A stretch of 55,748 nt of DNA from Peptococcaceae bacterium BRH_c23 (GCA_000961805.1 LADV01000185.1:1-55748); one strand, 5' to 3'. Numbered from the stretch's first letter, positions 8,708 through 19,244 are shown. Numbers and translations: made by a program. The notes: generated by a model from the sequence alone, not told the origin.

Positions 8708-9541
8708 ATGAATGGGAGAAAAAGTTTGAAAAACTATAGGTTAGCATCACTGGAACATACTAATCATTGTGAATTGACAGAGATTTGGAACCGCTGTTGG
8801 CAAGGATATTACTATAATATGTCATTTTCCGATGAGCAAATGAGAGTTTGGCGTGATCTAAGTCAAGCTTCATTAGAGAATTCGATCGGCATTTATGTTG
8901 ATAATCAAGTCGTCGGATTTAGTTTGCTATCTGTGGACGGAAGTGATGGATGGATCGCTGCGGCCTGTATTGACCCTGATTACCGATGCCAAGGGTTAAG
9001 CGAAGTTTTAATGAGAACTCAACTCGATCGTGCATCACGCCTTGATCTTAAACGGGTTTACCTTGAGGTATTGGAACAAAATCACGCACTCAAGGTTTAT
9101 CAGTCCGTAGGCTTTGCTCCTGTGCGTCAACTTAATCTCTACAGCACACAAGTTAGAACTGACTATCATAATAGTGCTTCGAGAATAATTCCTCTAAGAT
9201 CAGTTCACGTAGATTTATACTTTGAAAACCGTAGTCGTGCCTTTAAGCCAGCTTGGCAACGAAGGGAAGATTACCTTAGGCGTCATATTAATTATTTTGC
9301 AGTTCTGAATATGTCAGGAACCGCGGGCGCCATGTTTGCAGGGGAGAAAAAGGACATTCTGATTGACGTTTGGAGTGCCTCTGCTGCTGGCGCCGCTGAG
9401 CTGATTTCTGCTCTACTTCAACGGTCAAATGACCCGTTTTCCTTGATAAATCAGCCTAAGGATTGGATTTTTGCGTTTCTTTGTACGAAGAAAATATTGC
9501 CGAGTGCAATACAATTAGAAATGTGCATTCAGGTGACATAA
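8708..9541 (+). CDS. GNAT family N-acetyltransferase
   Basis: About 277 residues from ATG 8708. The first half is a GNAT fold with the acetyl-CoA binding motif A in IDPDYRCQGLSEVLMRTQLDRA and motif B-like VYLEVLEQNHALKVYQSVGF. The second half is less conserved and may be a second, degenerate GNAT domain, since it ends with a short catalytic-like EMCIQV strand. The substrate cannot be told from sequence. Start choice is uncertain: ATG 8708 has only AGGA upstream, while TTG 8726 has GGGAGA 6 nt upstream. An upstream TTG at 8642 lies over the likely promoter and is unlikely. Confidence 0.75.
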   Translation: MNGRKSLKNYRLASLEHTNHCELTEIWNRCWQGYYYNMSFSDEQMRVWRDLSQASLENSIGIYVDNQVVGFSLLSVDGSDGWIAAACIDPDYRCQGLSEVLMRTQLDRASRLDLKRVYLEVLEQNHALKVYQSVGFAPVRQLNLYSTQVRTDYHNSASRIIPLRSVHVDLYFENRSRAFKPAWQRREDYLRRHINYFAVLNMSGTAGAMFAGEKKDILIDVWSASAAGAAELISALLQRSNDPFSLINQPKDWIFAFLCTKKILPSAIQLEMCIQVT

Positions 9542-9652
9542 ATACTTGTTGCAGCGCATAAGATAGTTGAGTCCCTAAGTTTAGCGGAAATACGGGTCGT
9601 TTTTGTTAAACAATTGGCAAACAAAGTTTTTTAATAAAGTTTTTCATAGTTC

Positions 9653-9681
9653 TTGAAATTTTTGGGATTCAGGTATATAAT
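9653..9681 (+). promoter_or_regulatory. Strong SigA-type promoter of the small transcription unit
   Basis: TTGAAA at 9653-9658 (5 of 6 to consensus), a 17-nt spacer, and a perfect TATAAT at 9676-9681. Transcription would begin near 9688. It stands alone in the gap between the acetyltransferase and flavoprotein genes and points at a 33-codon ORF. Confidence 0.7.
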
Positions 9682-9721
9682 ATTAAGATAACCCAAAAAA
9701 ATACGAAAGGAAATAATCTCT

Positions 9722-9823
9722 ATGACAAAAGAACAATTAATGATTAATGCGATTTTGGAGTCCGTGGGACTTGAATCTATTAAGTCTGCACCAACCCAAA
9801 GGCAAGCCCATGAAGAAGGATAA
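9722..9823 (+). CDS. Small unrecognised ORF (33 codons) with in-frame continuation
   Basis: The ORF begins with ATG 9722 after GAAAGGAAA and reads MTKEQLMINAILESVGLESI, then about 13 mostly polar residues to TAA at 9821-9823. The same frame continues for 17 sense codons to a second TAA at 9875-9877 with a protein-like tail (VVTERVRYFDPDSNPKV). So this may be a 51-codon gene broken by one stop, a 33-residue peptide, or the coding part of a regulatory RNA. It has its own promoter upstream and a strong terminator downstream. I do not recognise a family. Confidence 0.45.
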   Translation: MTKEQLMINAILESVGLESIKSAPTQRQAHEEG

Positions 9824-9915
9824 GTAGTTACAGAAAGGGTGCGGTATTTTGACCCGGATTCTAATCCTAAAGTGTAACCAAGTTAACTTAAACCTATTCT
9901 TTAAGACCCAAATCT

Positions 9916-9955
9916 AAAAGCGAGTTTCTTAAAAATTTAAGGAACTCGCTTTTAT
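9916..9955 (+). terminator. Intrinsic terminator of the small transcription unit
   Basis: AAAAGCGAGTT (9916-9926) pairs with AACTCGCTTTT (9943-9953), with an inner TTAAA/TTTAA extension. The A and T runs on either side allow function on both strands. Confidence 0.8.
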
Positions 9956-10012
9956 ACTTGGAATTAGGATGGTCGTTGAAATTAGGGTTTATAAGAATGG
10001 AGTCGAAGAATT

Positions 10013-10594
10013 ATGTCATTAGTTGTTTTAGGAATTGCTTGTAGCCCGCGGCGAAATGGTAACACCACTCGCTTGATTCTAGAGGGGATGGAGATTGCGC
10101 GAGCTGAGGGTCATACAACGGAAACCATTTATCTCTCGGATTTAAAAATAACTCCCTGTCAAGGGTGTGGAGCTTGTTCAACTAATGGCATCTGTGTACT
10201 TAAGGATGATATGCCTGAGCTCCAAGCAAAAATCATTCGTTCTGACCGCTTAATTCTCGCTGCTCCAATCTTTTTTATGGGAGTAAACGCCCAAACAAAA
10301 ATCATGATTGATCGAATGCAAACATTTTGGGCACTTAAATATTTGCACCACAAAACGTTTCTTCTCCCCTCAGGTCTTAAGCGATCGGGGCTGTTTATTT
10401 CTGCGGCCGGAACACGTAAACAAGATGTGTTCTTTTGTGCCGAACGCTCAATTAAAACATTCTTTCATATGTTAGATATTCACTACACTAAACCTTGTTT
10501 ATTTAGTGGAATCGATAAAGCCGGCGAGATCGAGGACTATCCAAGCTACTTAGAAGAAGTGCGCAAGACTACTCAGGGTTTCCTAATATCCTAA
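10013..10594 (+). CDS. Iron-sulfur flavoprotein / NADPH-dependent FMN reductase family
   Basis: 193 residues. The N-terminus has the flavodoxin-like phosphate loop CSPRRNGNTTRLI (10-22). A compact cysteine motif C49-x2-C52-x2-C55-x5-C61 (CQGCGACSTNGIC) matches the [4Fe-4S] site of archaeal and clostridial iron-sulfur flavoproteins (Isf). Such proteins move electrons between ferredoxin and an unknown acceptor in anaerobes, often linked to oxidative stress. The FMN contact region continues with APIFFMGVNAQTKIMIDR. It is preceded by a terminator and followed by its neighbour's own -10 element, so it is probably monocistronic. Confidence 0.8.
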   Translation: MSLVVLGIACSPRRNGNTTRLILEGMEIARAEGHTTETIYLSDLKITPCQGCGACSTNGICVLKDDMPELQAKIIRSDRLILAAPIFFMGVNAQTKIMIDRMQTFWALKYLHHKTFLLPSGLKRSGLFISAAGTRKQDVFFCAERSIKTFFHMLDIHYTKPCLFSGIDKAGEIEDYPSYLEEVRKTTQGFLIS

Positions 10595-10677
10595 TATTGC
10601 GATAATTAGCTAGTCCATTCTGGAGGAAATTATGCTATAATAAATGTATATTGTATGATGGAAAGGAAATGTGTCTC

Positions 10678-11556
10678 ATGCAAAAAACTTCTGAACCGTT
10701 AATCCACCCTAAGATTGCTATTGTAACAGATAGTACCAGTGATTTAGATCCAGAAATGATCAAGGAGTTTGGGATCGAGATACTTCCTTTGCATGTTGTT
10801 TACAAAGATCGAGAATACCTCGACGGAGTTAATATCAGTCCAGATCAAGTTTATGACAATATGGAGGTAGAAGTTCCCACAACTTCATTACCTTCACCTG
10901 CTGAAATTTCGAACTTATTTAATCGCTTAAGGGATGAGAAATTCACCCATGTTCTTTCCATACATATCTCCAGCGGCTTGAGTGGTACCTATGATACTGT
11001 CTGTCAAGTAGCTCAAGACTATAAGGATATGGTCATTGAAGTATTTGATTCCAAAGCGCTATCCATGGGGCTTGGTTTTCCTGTGTTGGAAGCAGCTCAC
11101 AAACTCCGCGACAATAATAATTTCCAAAGTATTGTAAATGTAGCTGAGGCTGTTTCAAAACAGACTAAACTCTATTTTGTCCTTTCAACCTTAGAATATC
11201 TTAAACGTGGCGGCAGAATTGGCTATGTTTCGGGCACCATCGGGGAGCTACTAAATATTAAGCCCATTATATCCGTGAATGCAGAAGGGAAATATATTAC
11301 CTCTGCAAAGGTCCGTGGCAGGGATCAGTCCCTTAAGAAGTTATATGATATCTTGGTAGAAAGCACTCAAGAGGGAAGCTACAACGTAGCCATCGTTCAT
11401 GGGGGGGCAGAGCAGGAAGGACGTAAATTATTAGAAAACGCTCGTCAACTTCCCAACATTAAGCAATTGTTATTTAATCAGATTAGTCCAGTTATGGGCG
11501 TTCATACGGGCCCGGGGCTGGTCGGAATCATAATTTCTCCTGTACTTGAACCTTAG
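10678..11556 (+). CDS. DegV family fatty-acid-binding protein
   Basis: About 292 residues. DegV proteins bind a fatty acid and in Firmicutes act as FakB-type carriers presenting it to a fatty acid kinase. Visible family blocks are IVTDSTSDL near the N-terminus, PTTSLPSPAE, HISSGLSGTY, LEYLKRGGRIG and VHTGPGLVG at the end. ATG 10678 follows GAAAGGAAA with 8 nt spacing. A TTG at 10651 would add 9 residues but lacks a site. A TATAAT at 10636-10641 is a plausible -10 element, though no good -35 was found. A second family member lies at 23930; a FakA partner is not in the window. Confidence 0.9.
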   Translation: MQKTSEPLIHPKIAIVTDSTSDLDPEMIKEFGIEILPLHVVYKDREYLDGVNISPDQVYDNMEVEVPTTSLPSPAEISNLFNRLRDEKFTHVLSIHISSGLSGTYDTVCQVAQDYKDMVIEVFDSKALSMGLGFPVLEAAHKLRDNNNFQSIVNVAEAVSKQTKLYFVLSTLEYLKRGGRIGYVSGTIGELLNIKPIISVNAEGKYITSAKVRGRDQSLKKLYDILVESTQEGSYNVAIVHGGAEQEGRKLLENARQLPNIKQLLFNQISPVMGVHTGPGLVGIIISPVLEP

Positions 11557-11578
11557 TCGTAAGACTGAGGTTTTTCTT
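11551..11578 (+). terminator. Intrinsic terminator after the first DegV gene
   Basis: CCTTAGTC (11551-11558) pairs with GACTGAGG (11563-11570), with one G-T pair, followed by TTTTTCTT. The left arm overlaps the DegV stop codon. Confidence 0.7.
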
Positions 11579-11700
11579 AACTCTCAAATAGTTTCGTGAC
11601 CTAGCATCTATCTAAAGGGAATTTCACATTTACTGTCGAATTCTTTCGAGATTATCTTAACAAATGCATTAAGCGGGTCTGTCGATAAGGGAGAGTTTAT

Positions 11701-12630
11701 ATGTTAGAAAAAGAGCGCTGGTACGCCGTGGTTAATCCTAAATCAGCCAATGGGAGTACTTTCAAACAGTGGCCAGTGTATTTAAAACGACTAGAAGAAG
11801 AGGGATATTTAATCCAATATGAGTACACTTCAGGGCCAAGGGATGCAACTAAAATAACGCAAAGAATCTTGCAGGAGGGATATACTCATATTATAGCTGT
11901 CGGGGGAGACGGTACCATGAATGAAGTGGTTAATGGTTTTTTCACGGACGGCCAAATGATTAATCCTGATGCAGAGTTAGCCCTTTTTTCGCATGGCACC
12001 GGAGGGGACTTAATACGCACACTTATGATTCCGAAGGGAATTGAGGGTTTTTTGGCAATCTTAAGTCAGAGACGCAAGCGCAAGGTCGATGTTGGAGAAG
12101 TGTTTTTCCAAAAAGATCATGGGCAGCAAGAGAGCCGCTATTTTATTAACGTTGCGGATGTCGGATTAGGTGGAGAGACAGTTGCTCGTGTAAACCAACA
12201 AAGTAAATTGCTGGGTGGGAAACTTTCATTTCTAATCGGATCAGTGATAAGTATCCTGCGTTACCGGAATAAAGTCATGCGTTGTGAAATCGACGGTAAA
12301 TTAATTTCCGAAGGACGACAAAACAGCATTATGGTTGCAAATGGTCGGTTTATTGGTGGGGGCATGATGATCGCACCCCAGGCAGAATTAGATGATGGGC
12401 TGTTCGATGTGGTCTGTTTAGGGGATTTTTCAACTCTAACGCTCCTTCGGCACTTGCCTAAGATATATCGTGGAGCACATCTAAAAATCCCTGGTGTGGA
12501 GGTGTATCGCGGACAATCTGTTGTCATAACATCGACTGAAAAAGCACTGCTAGATATTGACGGAGAGCAACCCGGATATGCACCTATTACTTTTACCCTT
12601 CATCCCAAAACCCTTTGCCTATGGGGTTAA
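11701..12630 (+). CDS. Diacylglycerol kinase family lipid kinase (YegS/BmrU type)
   Basis: 309 residues. The catalytic DAGK domain shows the nucleotide-binding GGDGTMNEV motif (68-76) and the N-terminal VVNPKSANG block (10-18). The C-terminal half has the GGGMMIAPQAELDDGLFDV segment characteristic of the family. It probably phosphorylates diacylglycerol or a related lipid at the membrane, returning it to phospholipid synthesis. The start ATG follows GGGAGA. It stands after a terminator and before the heat-shock operon, so it is likely its own unit. The exact lipid cannot be told from sequence. Confidence 0.85.
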   Translation: MLEKERWYAVVNPKSANGSTFKQWPVYLKRLEEEGYLIQYEYTSGPRDATKITQRILQEGYTHIIAVGGDGTMNEVVNGFFTDGQMINPDAELALFSHGTGGDLIRTLMIPKGIEGFLAILSQRRKRKVDVGEVFFQKDHGQQESRYFINVADVGLGGETVARVNQQSKLLGGKLSFLIGSVISILRYRNKVMRCEIDGKLISEGRQNSIMVANGRFIGGGMMIAPQAELDDGLFDVVCLGDFSTLTLLRHLPKIYRGAHLKIPGVEVYRGQSVVITSTEKALLDIDGEQPGYAPITFTLHPKTLCLWG

Positions 12631-12662
12631 TCGACAGTATTAAATTTTACAATTAGAACAGG

Positions 12663-12704
12663 TATGGGGTAGTTATGCAGAGCCTTGCTCTGCTTGACTA
12701 CCCC
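12663..12704 (+). terminator. Hairpin after the lipid kinase gene
   Basis: TGGGGTAGT pairs with ACTACCCCA, with an inner GCAGAG/CTCTGC stem. There is no clear U-tract, so it may stabilise the 3' end or act with a factor. It precedes the CtsR-type operator. Confidence 0.5.
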
Positions 12705-12745
12705 AGCTTAGATTGTTGTTGTACCTATCTAGAGATCAGGTTTAT

Positions 12746-12813
12746 TTCTAAGGTCAATAAAGGTCAAAAAATCTCTGACCATTATTGACCTTAGAATGAT
12801 TATCGATTATAAT
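12746..12813 (+). promoter_or_regulatory. Double CtsR-type operator overlapping a SigA promoter
   Basis: On the plus strand GGTCAATAAAGGTCAAA (12752-12768) is a direct heptad repeat with 3-nt spacing, the CtsR consensus form. A second copy lies in inverted orientation at 12776-12790. The two sit in an inverted repeat with 21-nt arms (one mismatch) and a 9-nt loop. The promoter is TTGACC (12785-12790), a 17-nt spacer and a perfect TATAAT (12808-12813), so the second operator covers the -35. CtsR represses clpB and related chaperone genes in Firmicutes until heat or protein stress. Confidence 0.8.
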
Positions 12814-12920
12814 TTAACTATCAAGGAAAAAATACCATTGAAGAAATAGAAAATTCAAATCAAAAAGCATAACAATACCTGGAAGTGAGCCTGCGTATGC
12901 AGAGTAAATGAGGTGAAACT

Positions 12921-13910
12921 ATGGATTTTAAGGATTATTATGTAGGTCTTGGAGTATCTCCTGATGCCGATGAAAAAACAATTAAGAAAGCCTATCAGAA
13001 ATTAGCTAAAAAATACCACCCGGATGTTAATCCGGGAGATAAAGTGGCTGAAGAAAAGTTTAAAGAGGCTACAGAAGCTTATCAAGCGATTAGCGATCCA
13101 GAGAAACGACGTAAATATGATGAACTCCGGCAGGATTATCAACACTGGCAGAAACGTGGAGGACGAGGAGATTACAACTGGGATCGTTGGCAGACAAATC
13201 CCGGCAGAGGGGGTAGCGGGAGTCAGGGTCACACCATGTCCCCAGAAGATTTTGCAGAAATGTTCGGTGGCGCTGGAAGAACGGGTGGCTTCGGTGGTTT
13301 TGGAGGGGAAGGATACTCTGATTTCTTCTCTACCCTGTTTGGAGGGGGCGGTGGGCAAGGCCGTGGCTTTAGCGGCGGCTCTACAGTAGGCCGTGGTCGT
13401 GCTGGTCAGGACACTGAAGTTGACGTCCAAGTGAGCCTCGAAGAGACGTTTAATGGAACGACACGTCTCATCCGTACAGGGGAAAAACAAATCGAAGCCA
13501 AAATTCCAAAAGGGGTTCGCACTGGTTCGAAGGTGCGACTCACTGGTCAAGGCGGCCCTGGGATTGCAGGTGGACCAGGTGGGAATCTCTATTTAAATAT
13601 TACTGTAAGTCCTCATGTTCACTTTGTCCGTGAAGGAGATGATTTAAGGGCCAAGCAGCCTCTTGATTTCTATCAGGCGATCTTTGGCGGAGAAGTTAGT
13701 GTCCGAACGTTTGATGGAGAAGTTCTTCTCAAGATCCCTCCACGCTCTCAGAGCGGCAAGAAATTCCGCTTGAAAGGAAAAGGAATGCCCAATATTGAGC
13801 GTCCTGATCAACGGGGAGATCTCTTTATCGAACTTTCCATTATTCTTCCAGATGACTTGAGTGAGCAGGAACTATCCACCCTTCAAGAGTTAGCAAATAA
13901 ACGAGGATGA
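12921..13910 (+). CDS. J-domain co-chaperone, CbpA-like (type II DnaJ)
   Basis: 329 residues. The J-domain spans residues 1-70 with the DnaK-activating tripeptide H33-P34-D35. A Gly/Phe-rich region follows (about 95-160), then the two C-terminal substrate-binding beta domains (FNGTTRLIRTGEKQIEAKIP and GEVLLKIPPRSQSGKKFRLK). The four-repeat zinc-binding cysteine region of type I DnaJ is absent, so it is a CbpA-like protein and not canonical DnaJ. It should stimulate DnaK and deliver unfolded clients. It is the first gene of a stress operon with clpB, which starts 41 nt after its stop, behind a CtsR-type operator. Confidence 0.9.
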   Translation: MDFKDYYVGLGVSPDADEKTIKKAYQKLAKKYHPDVNPGDKVAEEKFKEATEAYQAISDPEKRRKYDELRQDYQHWQKRGGRGDYNWDRWQTNPGRGGSGSQGHTMSPEDFAEMFGGAGRTGGFGGFGGEGYSDFFSTLFGGGGGQGRGFSGGSTVGRGRAGQDTEVDVQVSLEETFNGTTRLIRTGEKQIEAKIPKGVRTGSKVRLTGQGGPGIAGGPGGNLYLNITVSPHVHFVREGDDLRAKQPLDFYQAIFGGEVSVRTFDGEVLLKIPPRSQSGKKFRLKGKGMPNIERPDQRGDLFIELSIILPDDLSEQELSTLQELANKRG

Positions 13911-13951
13911 GTTTCAACCTAAACTACAAACCTAATAAGGAGTGAGCAACT

Positions 13952-16546
<2,595 letters not shown>

Positions 16547-16637
16547 GTCATTTTTGAGATTCCACTGATCTATAGATTTTCAAAATAGTTATGTTTCCCT
16601 GTCCAATGAGGAGGAGTTTGGGGAGAAAAATCTCGAA

Positions 16638-16680
16638 GAGGCCGAAACAGTGCATCATGCATCTGCTTCGGCCTCGTTTC
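16638..16680 (+). terminator. Terminator between clpB and the DivIVA-like gene
   Basis: GAGGCCGAA (16638-16646) pairs with TTCGGCCTC (16667-16675), with an inner CAG/CTG stem, then GTTTC. It can end clpB transcription. The T-run is short. Confidence 0.65.
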
Positions 16681-16768
16681 AACCTCCTATATCAGCTTGA
16701 AGTATCCTGCTTACTGTATTCATACGGGTCAGTGTCTTTTGTATAGCACTCGCAGTTAGGGTAACGAT

Positions 16769-17293
16769 TTAGAGGTTATTATCTATCGCTTGCTCAGATG
16801 TGAACAATTCTTTGGCCATTTCTAAATAACGAATGGCCTGATCTACTTGGCTTTTAAGTTCATTTTTCCGTTCCCATAATCCTTCTATTTGCTCCTCAAG
16901 CTGGACAATTTCAGCCCGCTTTTCCAGGAGCATAGTTTCTACTTCAATTTCCTTGGACTTTGAAAGCTGTGTGGCTTCACTGATTAATGTTTCTCTTTCA
17001 CTTTGAGCAGCTTGTAAAACCTCGTTAGCCTGTTTATTGGCATCATCTTTTATTTGATTTGCGACCCTCTGGGCGCTGAGAAGGGCATCCCGCAGGTCTT
17101 TTTCAATTTGTTCATAGGACTTAAGACGGTTGCCCCATTCCGAGTTTTGTTCCCGTAAGCTGTTTATTTGTAAGCGCAATTCTTTGTTGGCGGCATTGGC
17201 TTCCGATAATTGACGGTCTGTTTCTGCCCATGCTTGATCGACAGCCTCCGAATCATACCCACGGAAAACTCGTTTGAATTCTAGTGTGTCCAT
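16769..17293 (-). CDS. DivIVA domain protein
   Basis: About 174 residues, almost entirely predicted coiled coil. The N-terminal LEFKRVFRGYDSEAVDQAW block is the DivIVA membrane-curvature domain signature. DivIVA-family proteins gather at curved membrane (poles, septum) and recruit division or sporulation partners. This member is shorter than classical DivIVA and could be a paralogue. ATG 17293 has CCCTCCTT (the complement of AAGGAGGG, 17304-17311) at 10 nt; the ATG at 17302 is too close to it. It converges on clpB and diverges from the Coat-F-like pair. Confidence 0.8.
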   Translation of the reverse strand: MDTLEFKRVFRGYDSEAVDQAWAETDRQLSEANAANKELRLQINSLREQNSEWGNRLKSYEQIEKDLRDALLSAQRVANQIKDDANKQANEVLQAAQSERETLISEATQLSKSKEIEVETMLLEKRAEIVQLEEQIEGLWERKNELKSQVDQAIRYLEMAKELFTSEQAIDNNL

Positions 17294-17500
17294 AGTTTCC
17301 ATACCCTCCTTTTTATACTTCACAACTTGCATACTTATAAATAAGTAAGGATCATTTTGTTATTTTCTTTCCAGTTTAACTTATCGGGATCTGTCTGTCT
17401 AGAATAATAATAATTTATATTTTTAGTGAATAATTTGCGATCTTTTTACACATCCTGAAACTGTTATGTAAATTAATGTTATAAAGGGAGGGATTTTAGG

Positions 17501-17710
17501 ATGCAATTAAATGAGCTGGAAATGAAGAAGATTCTTGACCAAGGCATGTTAACCCGAAGTATTATCGAAAACGAAACTGTCATGAAAAAGTGTCAAATGT
17601 ACAATGAGATGGCAAAAGATGCTGCAGTTAAAGGGTTTTTTAAAGAACAGGTCAAAGGTTTAGAGGATGTCATCGGATATTTTAAAAAAGAAATGGTGGG
17701 ACTTCAATAG
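17501..17710 (+). CDS. Small helical protein, possibly Coat-F-related
   Basis: 69 residues, predicted helical and charged, with EMAKDAAVKGFFKEQVKGLE in its centre. I do not recognise a firm family. Together with the next gene, which looks like a Coat-F ferritin-like helical protein, it may form a two-gene sporulation unit. The start ATG follows GGGAGGG. The gap to the next start is 16 nt, which suggests translation from one mRNA. The call is mainly from size, helicity and neighbour. Confidence 0.55.
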   Translation: MQLNELEMKKILDQGMLTRSIIENETVMKKCQMYNEMAKDAAVKGFFKEQVKGLEDVIGYFKKEMVGLQ

Positions 17711-17726
17711 AAAGGGGAGCTTTGAA

Positions 17727-17924
17727 ATGAGTCAATTTACGGATTTGGATATGCTTTATGATTATGAAAAGGACGCTGCTGCTGCTGCAATGGGCTATAT
17801 GACACTAGCTACGCGTGCTCATAATGGTAATTTAAGAGATATGTACTTACGCTTAGCTAACGAAGCTACCAATGCCCATAGTAAGGTGAGCAAATTGATT
17901 AATCAAAGCGGTGGTATAGCCTGA
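17727..17924 (+). CDS. Small Coat-F-like (ferritin-like fold) protein
   Basis: 65 residues from ATG 17727, which follows AAAGGGGAG. An upstream in-frame ATG at 17667 lies inside the previous gene and is unlikely. The pattern DLDMLYDYEKDAAAAAMGYM followed by NGNLRDMYLRLANEATNAHS resembles the short two-helix Coat F domain of spore coat proteins. The family is known from spore coats and also from vegetative cells of Clostridia, so a coat location is only inferred. A strong terminator follows 10 nt after the stop. Confidence 0.6.
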   Translation: MSQFTDLDMLYDYEKDAAAAAMGYMTLATRAHNGNLRDMYLRLANEATNAHSKVSKLINQSGGIA

Positions 17925-17933
17925 GGTGACTAT

Positions 17934-17980
17934 AATATTAAAGAACCGGGAACGAATGTTCTCGGTTCTTTAATATTATT
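17934..17980 (+). terminator. Bidirectional terminator after the Coat-F-like pair
   Basis: A near-perfect 20-nt stem (17934-17953 with 17958-17977) around a GAAT loop contains AAAGAACCG and CGGTTCTTT and is flanked by A and T runs. It serves the plus-strand pair and probably the minus-strand sigma gene. Confidence 0.8.
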
Positions 17981-18023
17981 CATCATGTTTCCCGACCATG
18001 GTTAAAGTGAATTAGACTAAAGA

Positions 18024-18644
18024 TTAACCTGCCACTTGACGAGAACGGTAAAGTGCAGTTTTGTGGCGAATGCGTTGGATTGCATTGTCCAAAGATTTTG
18101 GATTAAGCCCCAGACGTTGAGTCACCTCACGTTGTTTGAACCCTTGTATGAAATAATGCTTAAAGACTAGACGTTCAAGATCTGAGAAGTTCTTATTTAG
18201 GCCTTGAATCATTGTAATAGCTTCGTCATTTGCGATCACCATTGATGCAGGATCCTCAGCGTTCGGTAATAGTTCTAAGAAACTTGTTTCCTCTGTTTCA
18301 GATAAGACATTGTTAAGGGAGTATGCTTCGTTTAAGTTAAGGTGTTTCTGGCGAGTATACTTGCGAAGGCTATCAATGAGTTTGCGTTTTATAACCATTC
18401 GTAAAAAATGCAGGAAAGGAATTTCTGAAGTTTGATCATAAGATAAAACGGCTCTGTATATTGCAATTCGGCCTTCTTGCATTAGGTCATCATATTCCGC
18501 TCTTGGTAAAAAATATTTATACGCAATGATACGCACTTCAGGTTCATAGTGCTCGATGATTTCGTTTAATGCTTCTTTATTGCCTGAGCGTGCTGCTTCA
18601 AGCATGGCCGTTTCTTTATCTTGGGCTCCAATGTTCGAAGTCAT
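18024..18644 (-). CDS. RNA polymerase sigma factor, SigH-like
   Basis: About 206 residues. Region 2 shows YDDLMQEGRIAIYRAVLSYD, and region 4 shows SDLERLVFKHYFIQGFKQRE followed by LGLNPKSLDNAIQRIRHK. The TRQKHLNLNEAYSLN and KSLDNAIQR stretches resemble Spo0H/SigH, the transition-phase and sporulation-onset factor. The sequence is divergent enough that it may be a paralogue with another regulon. ATG 18644 has TAGGAG at 9 nt; the ATG at 18653 abuts that site. A plausible promoter lies at 18666-18693. The gene lies downstream of ribH on the same strand, with a 139-nt gap. Confidence 0.8.
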   Translation of the reverse strand: MTSNIGAQDKETAMLEAARSGNKEALNEIIEHYEPEVRIIAYKYFLPRAEYDDLMQEGRIAIYRAVLSYDQTSEIPFLHFLRMVIKRKLIDSLRKYTRQKHLNLNEAYSLNNVLSETEETSFLELLPNAEDPASMVIANDEAITMIQGLNKNFSDLERLVFKHYFIQGFKQREVTQRLGLNPKSLDNAIQRIRHKTALYRSRQVAG

Positions 18645-18665
18645 AACACTCATCTCCTATCAAAA

Positions 18666-18693
18666 ATTATACTTGATCACCTCTATGAGTCTA
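18666..18693 (-). promoter_or_regulatory. Candidate promoter of the SigH-like gene
   Basis: On the minus strand: TAGACT (18693-18688, 4 of 6), a 16-nt spacer and a perfect TATAAT (18671-18666). It lies about 20 nt upstream of the preferred start. Confidence 0.45.
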
Positions 18694-18782
18694 ATGGAGA
18701 TGATCTCTTTTGACAAGAGTATTTCAGTGGACAATCCTCCAAAACCTGTAAATAAAGTTACTTGAGCTTTAAATTCTTACGC

Positions 18783-19244
18783 TTAAAAGGATTTAAGTAA
18801 GTTTGCTGTTTCAATAGCTGTCATAGCAGCGTCAAACCCTTTATTTCCAGCTTTAGTTCCTGCACGTTCAATCGCCTGTTCGATACTATCCGTAGCTATA
18901 ACTCCAAAAATCACAGGAACGCCGGTCTGTAGGCCTACCTGGGCAATACCTTTACTGACTTCATTGCTGACAAGATCAAAATGAGGGGTAGCTCCTCGAA
19001 TAACAGCACCTAAGCAAATTATGACATCATAACGTTTAGAATTGGCCATTTTTTGAGCTACAAGTGGAATTTCGAAGGCGCCTGGTACCCAGGTGAGTTC
19101 AATATCATCGTCCAGACAACCATGTCTGCGCAGGGCGTCCATGGCACCTCCGACTAATTTACTGGTGATAAACTCGTTAAAACGTGCAGCAATAATTCCG
19201 ACTCTAAGTCCTTGGGCTAATAAATTTCCTTCATATGTTTTCAT
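18783..19244 (-). CDS. ribH: 6,7-dimethyl-8-ribityllumazine synthase
   Basis: 153 residues, the normal length. It joins 5-amino-6-ribitylaminouracil with 3,4-dihydroxy-2-butanone 4-phosphate in the penultimate step of riboflavin synthesis, as a cytosolic oligomer. Family blocks are [51 protein letters not shown] and [20 protein letters not shown]. It is the last gene of the ribD-ribE-ribBA-ribH operon and is controlled by the upstream FMN riboswitch. Confidence 0.97.
   Translation of the reverse strand: MKTYEGNLLAQGLRVGIIAARFNEFITSKLVGGAMDALRRHGCLDDDIELTWVPGAFEIPLVAQKMANSKRYDVIICLGAVIRGATPHFDLVSNEVSKGIAQVGLQTGVPVIFGVIATDSIEQAIERAGTKAGNKGFDAAMTAIETANLLKSF

Noticed and set aside
12746..12796. 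CIRCE element (HrcA operator) upstream of the J-protein
   Set aside because: The inverted repeat has the right 9-nt loop, but its arms lack TTAGCACTC/GAGTGCTAA. The heptad direct repeats fit CtsR instead.
12921..13910. Canonical DnaJ
   Set aside because: The zinc-finger region with four CxxCxGxG repeats is absent and no dnaK or grpE is adjacent; it is CbpA-like.
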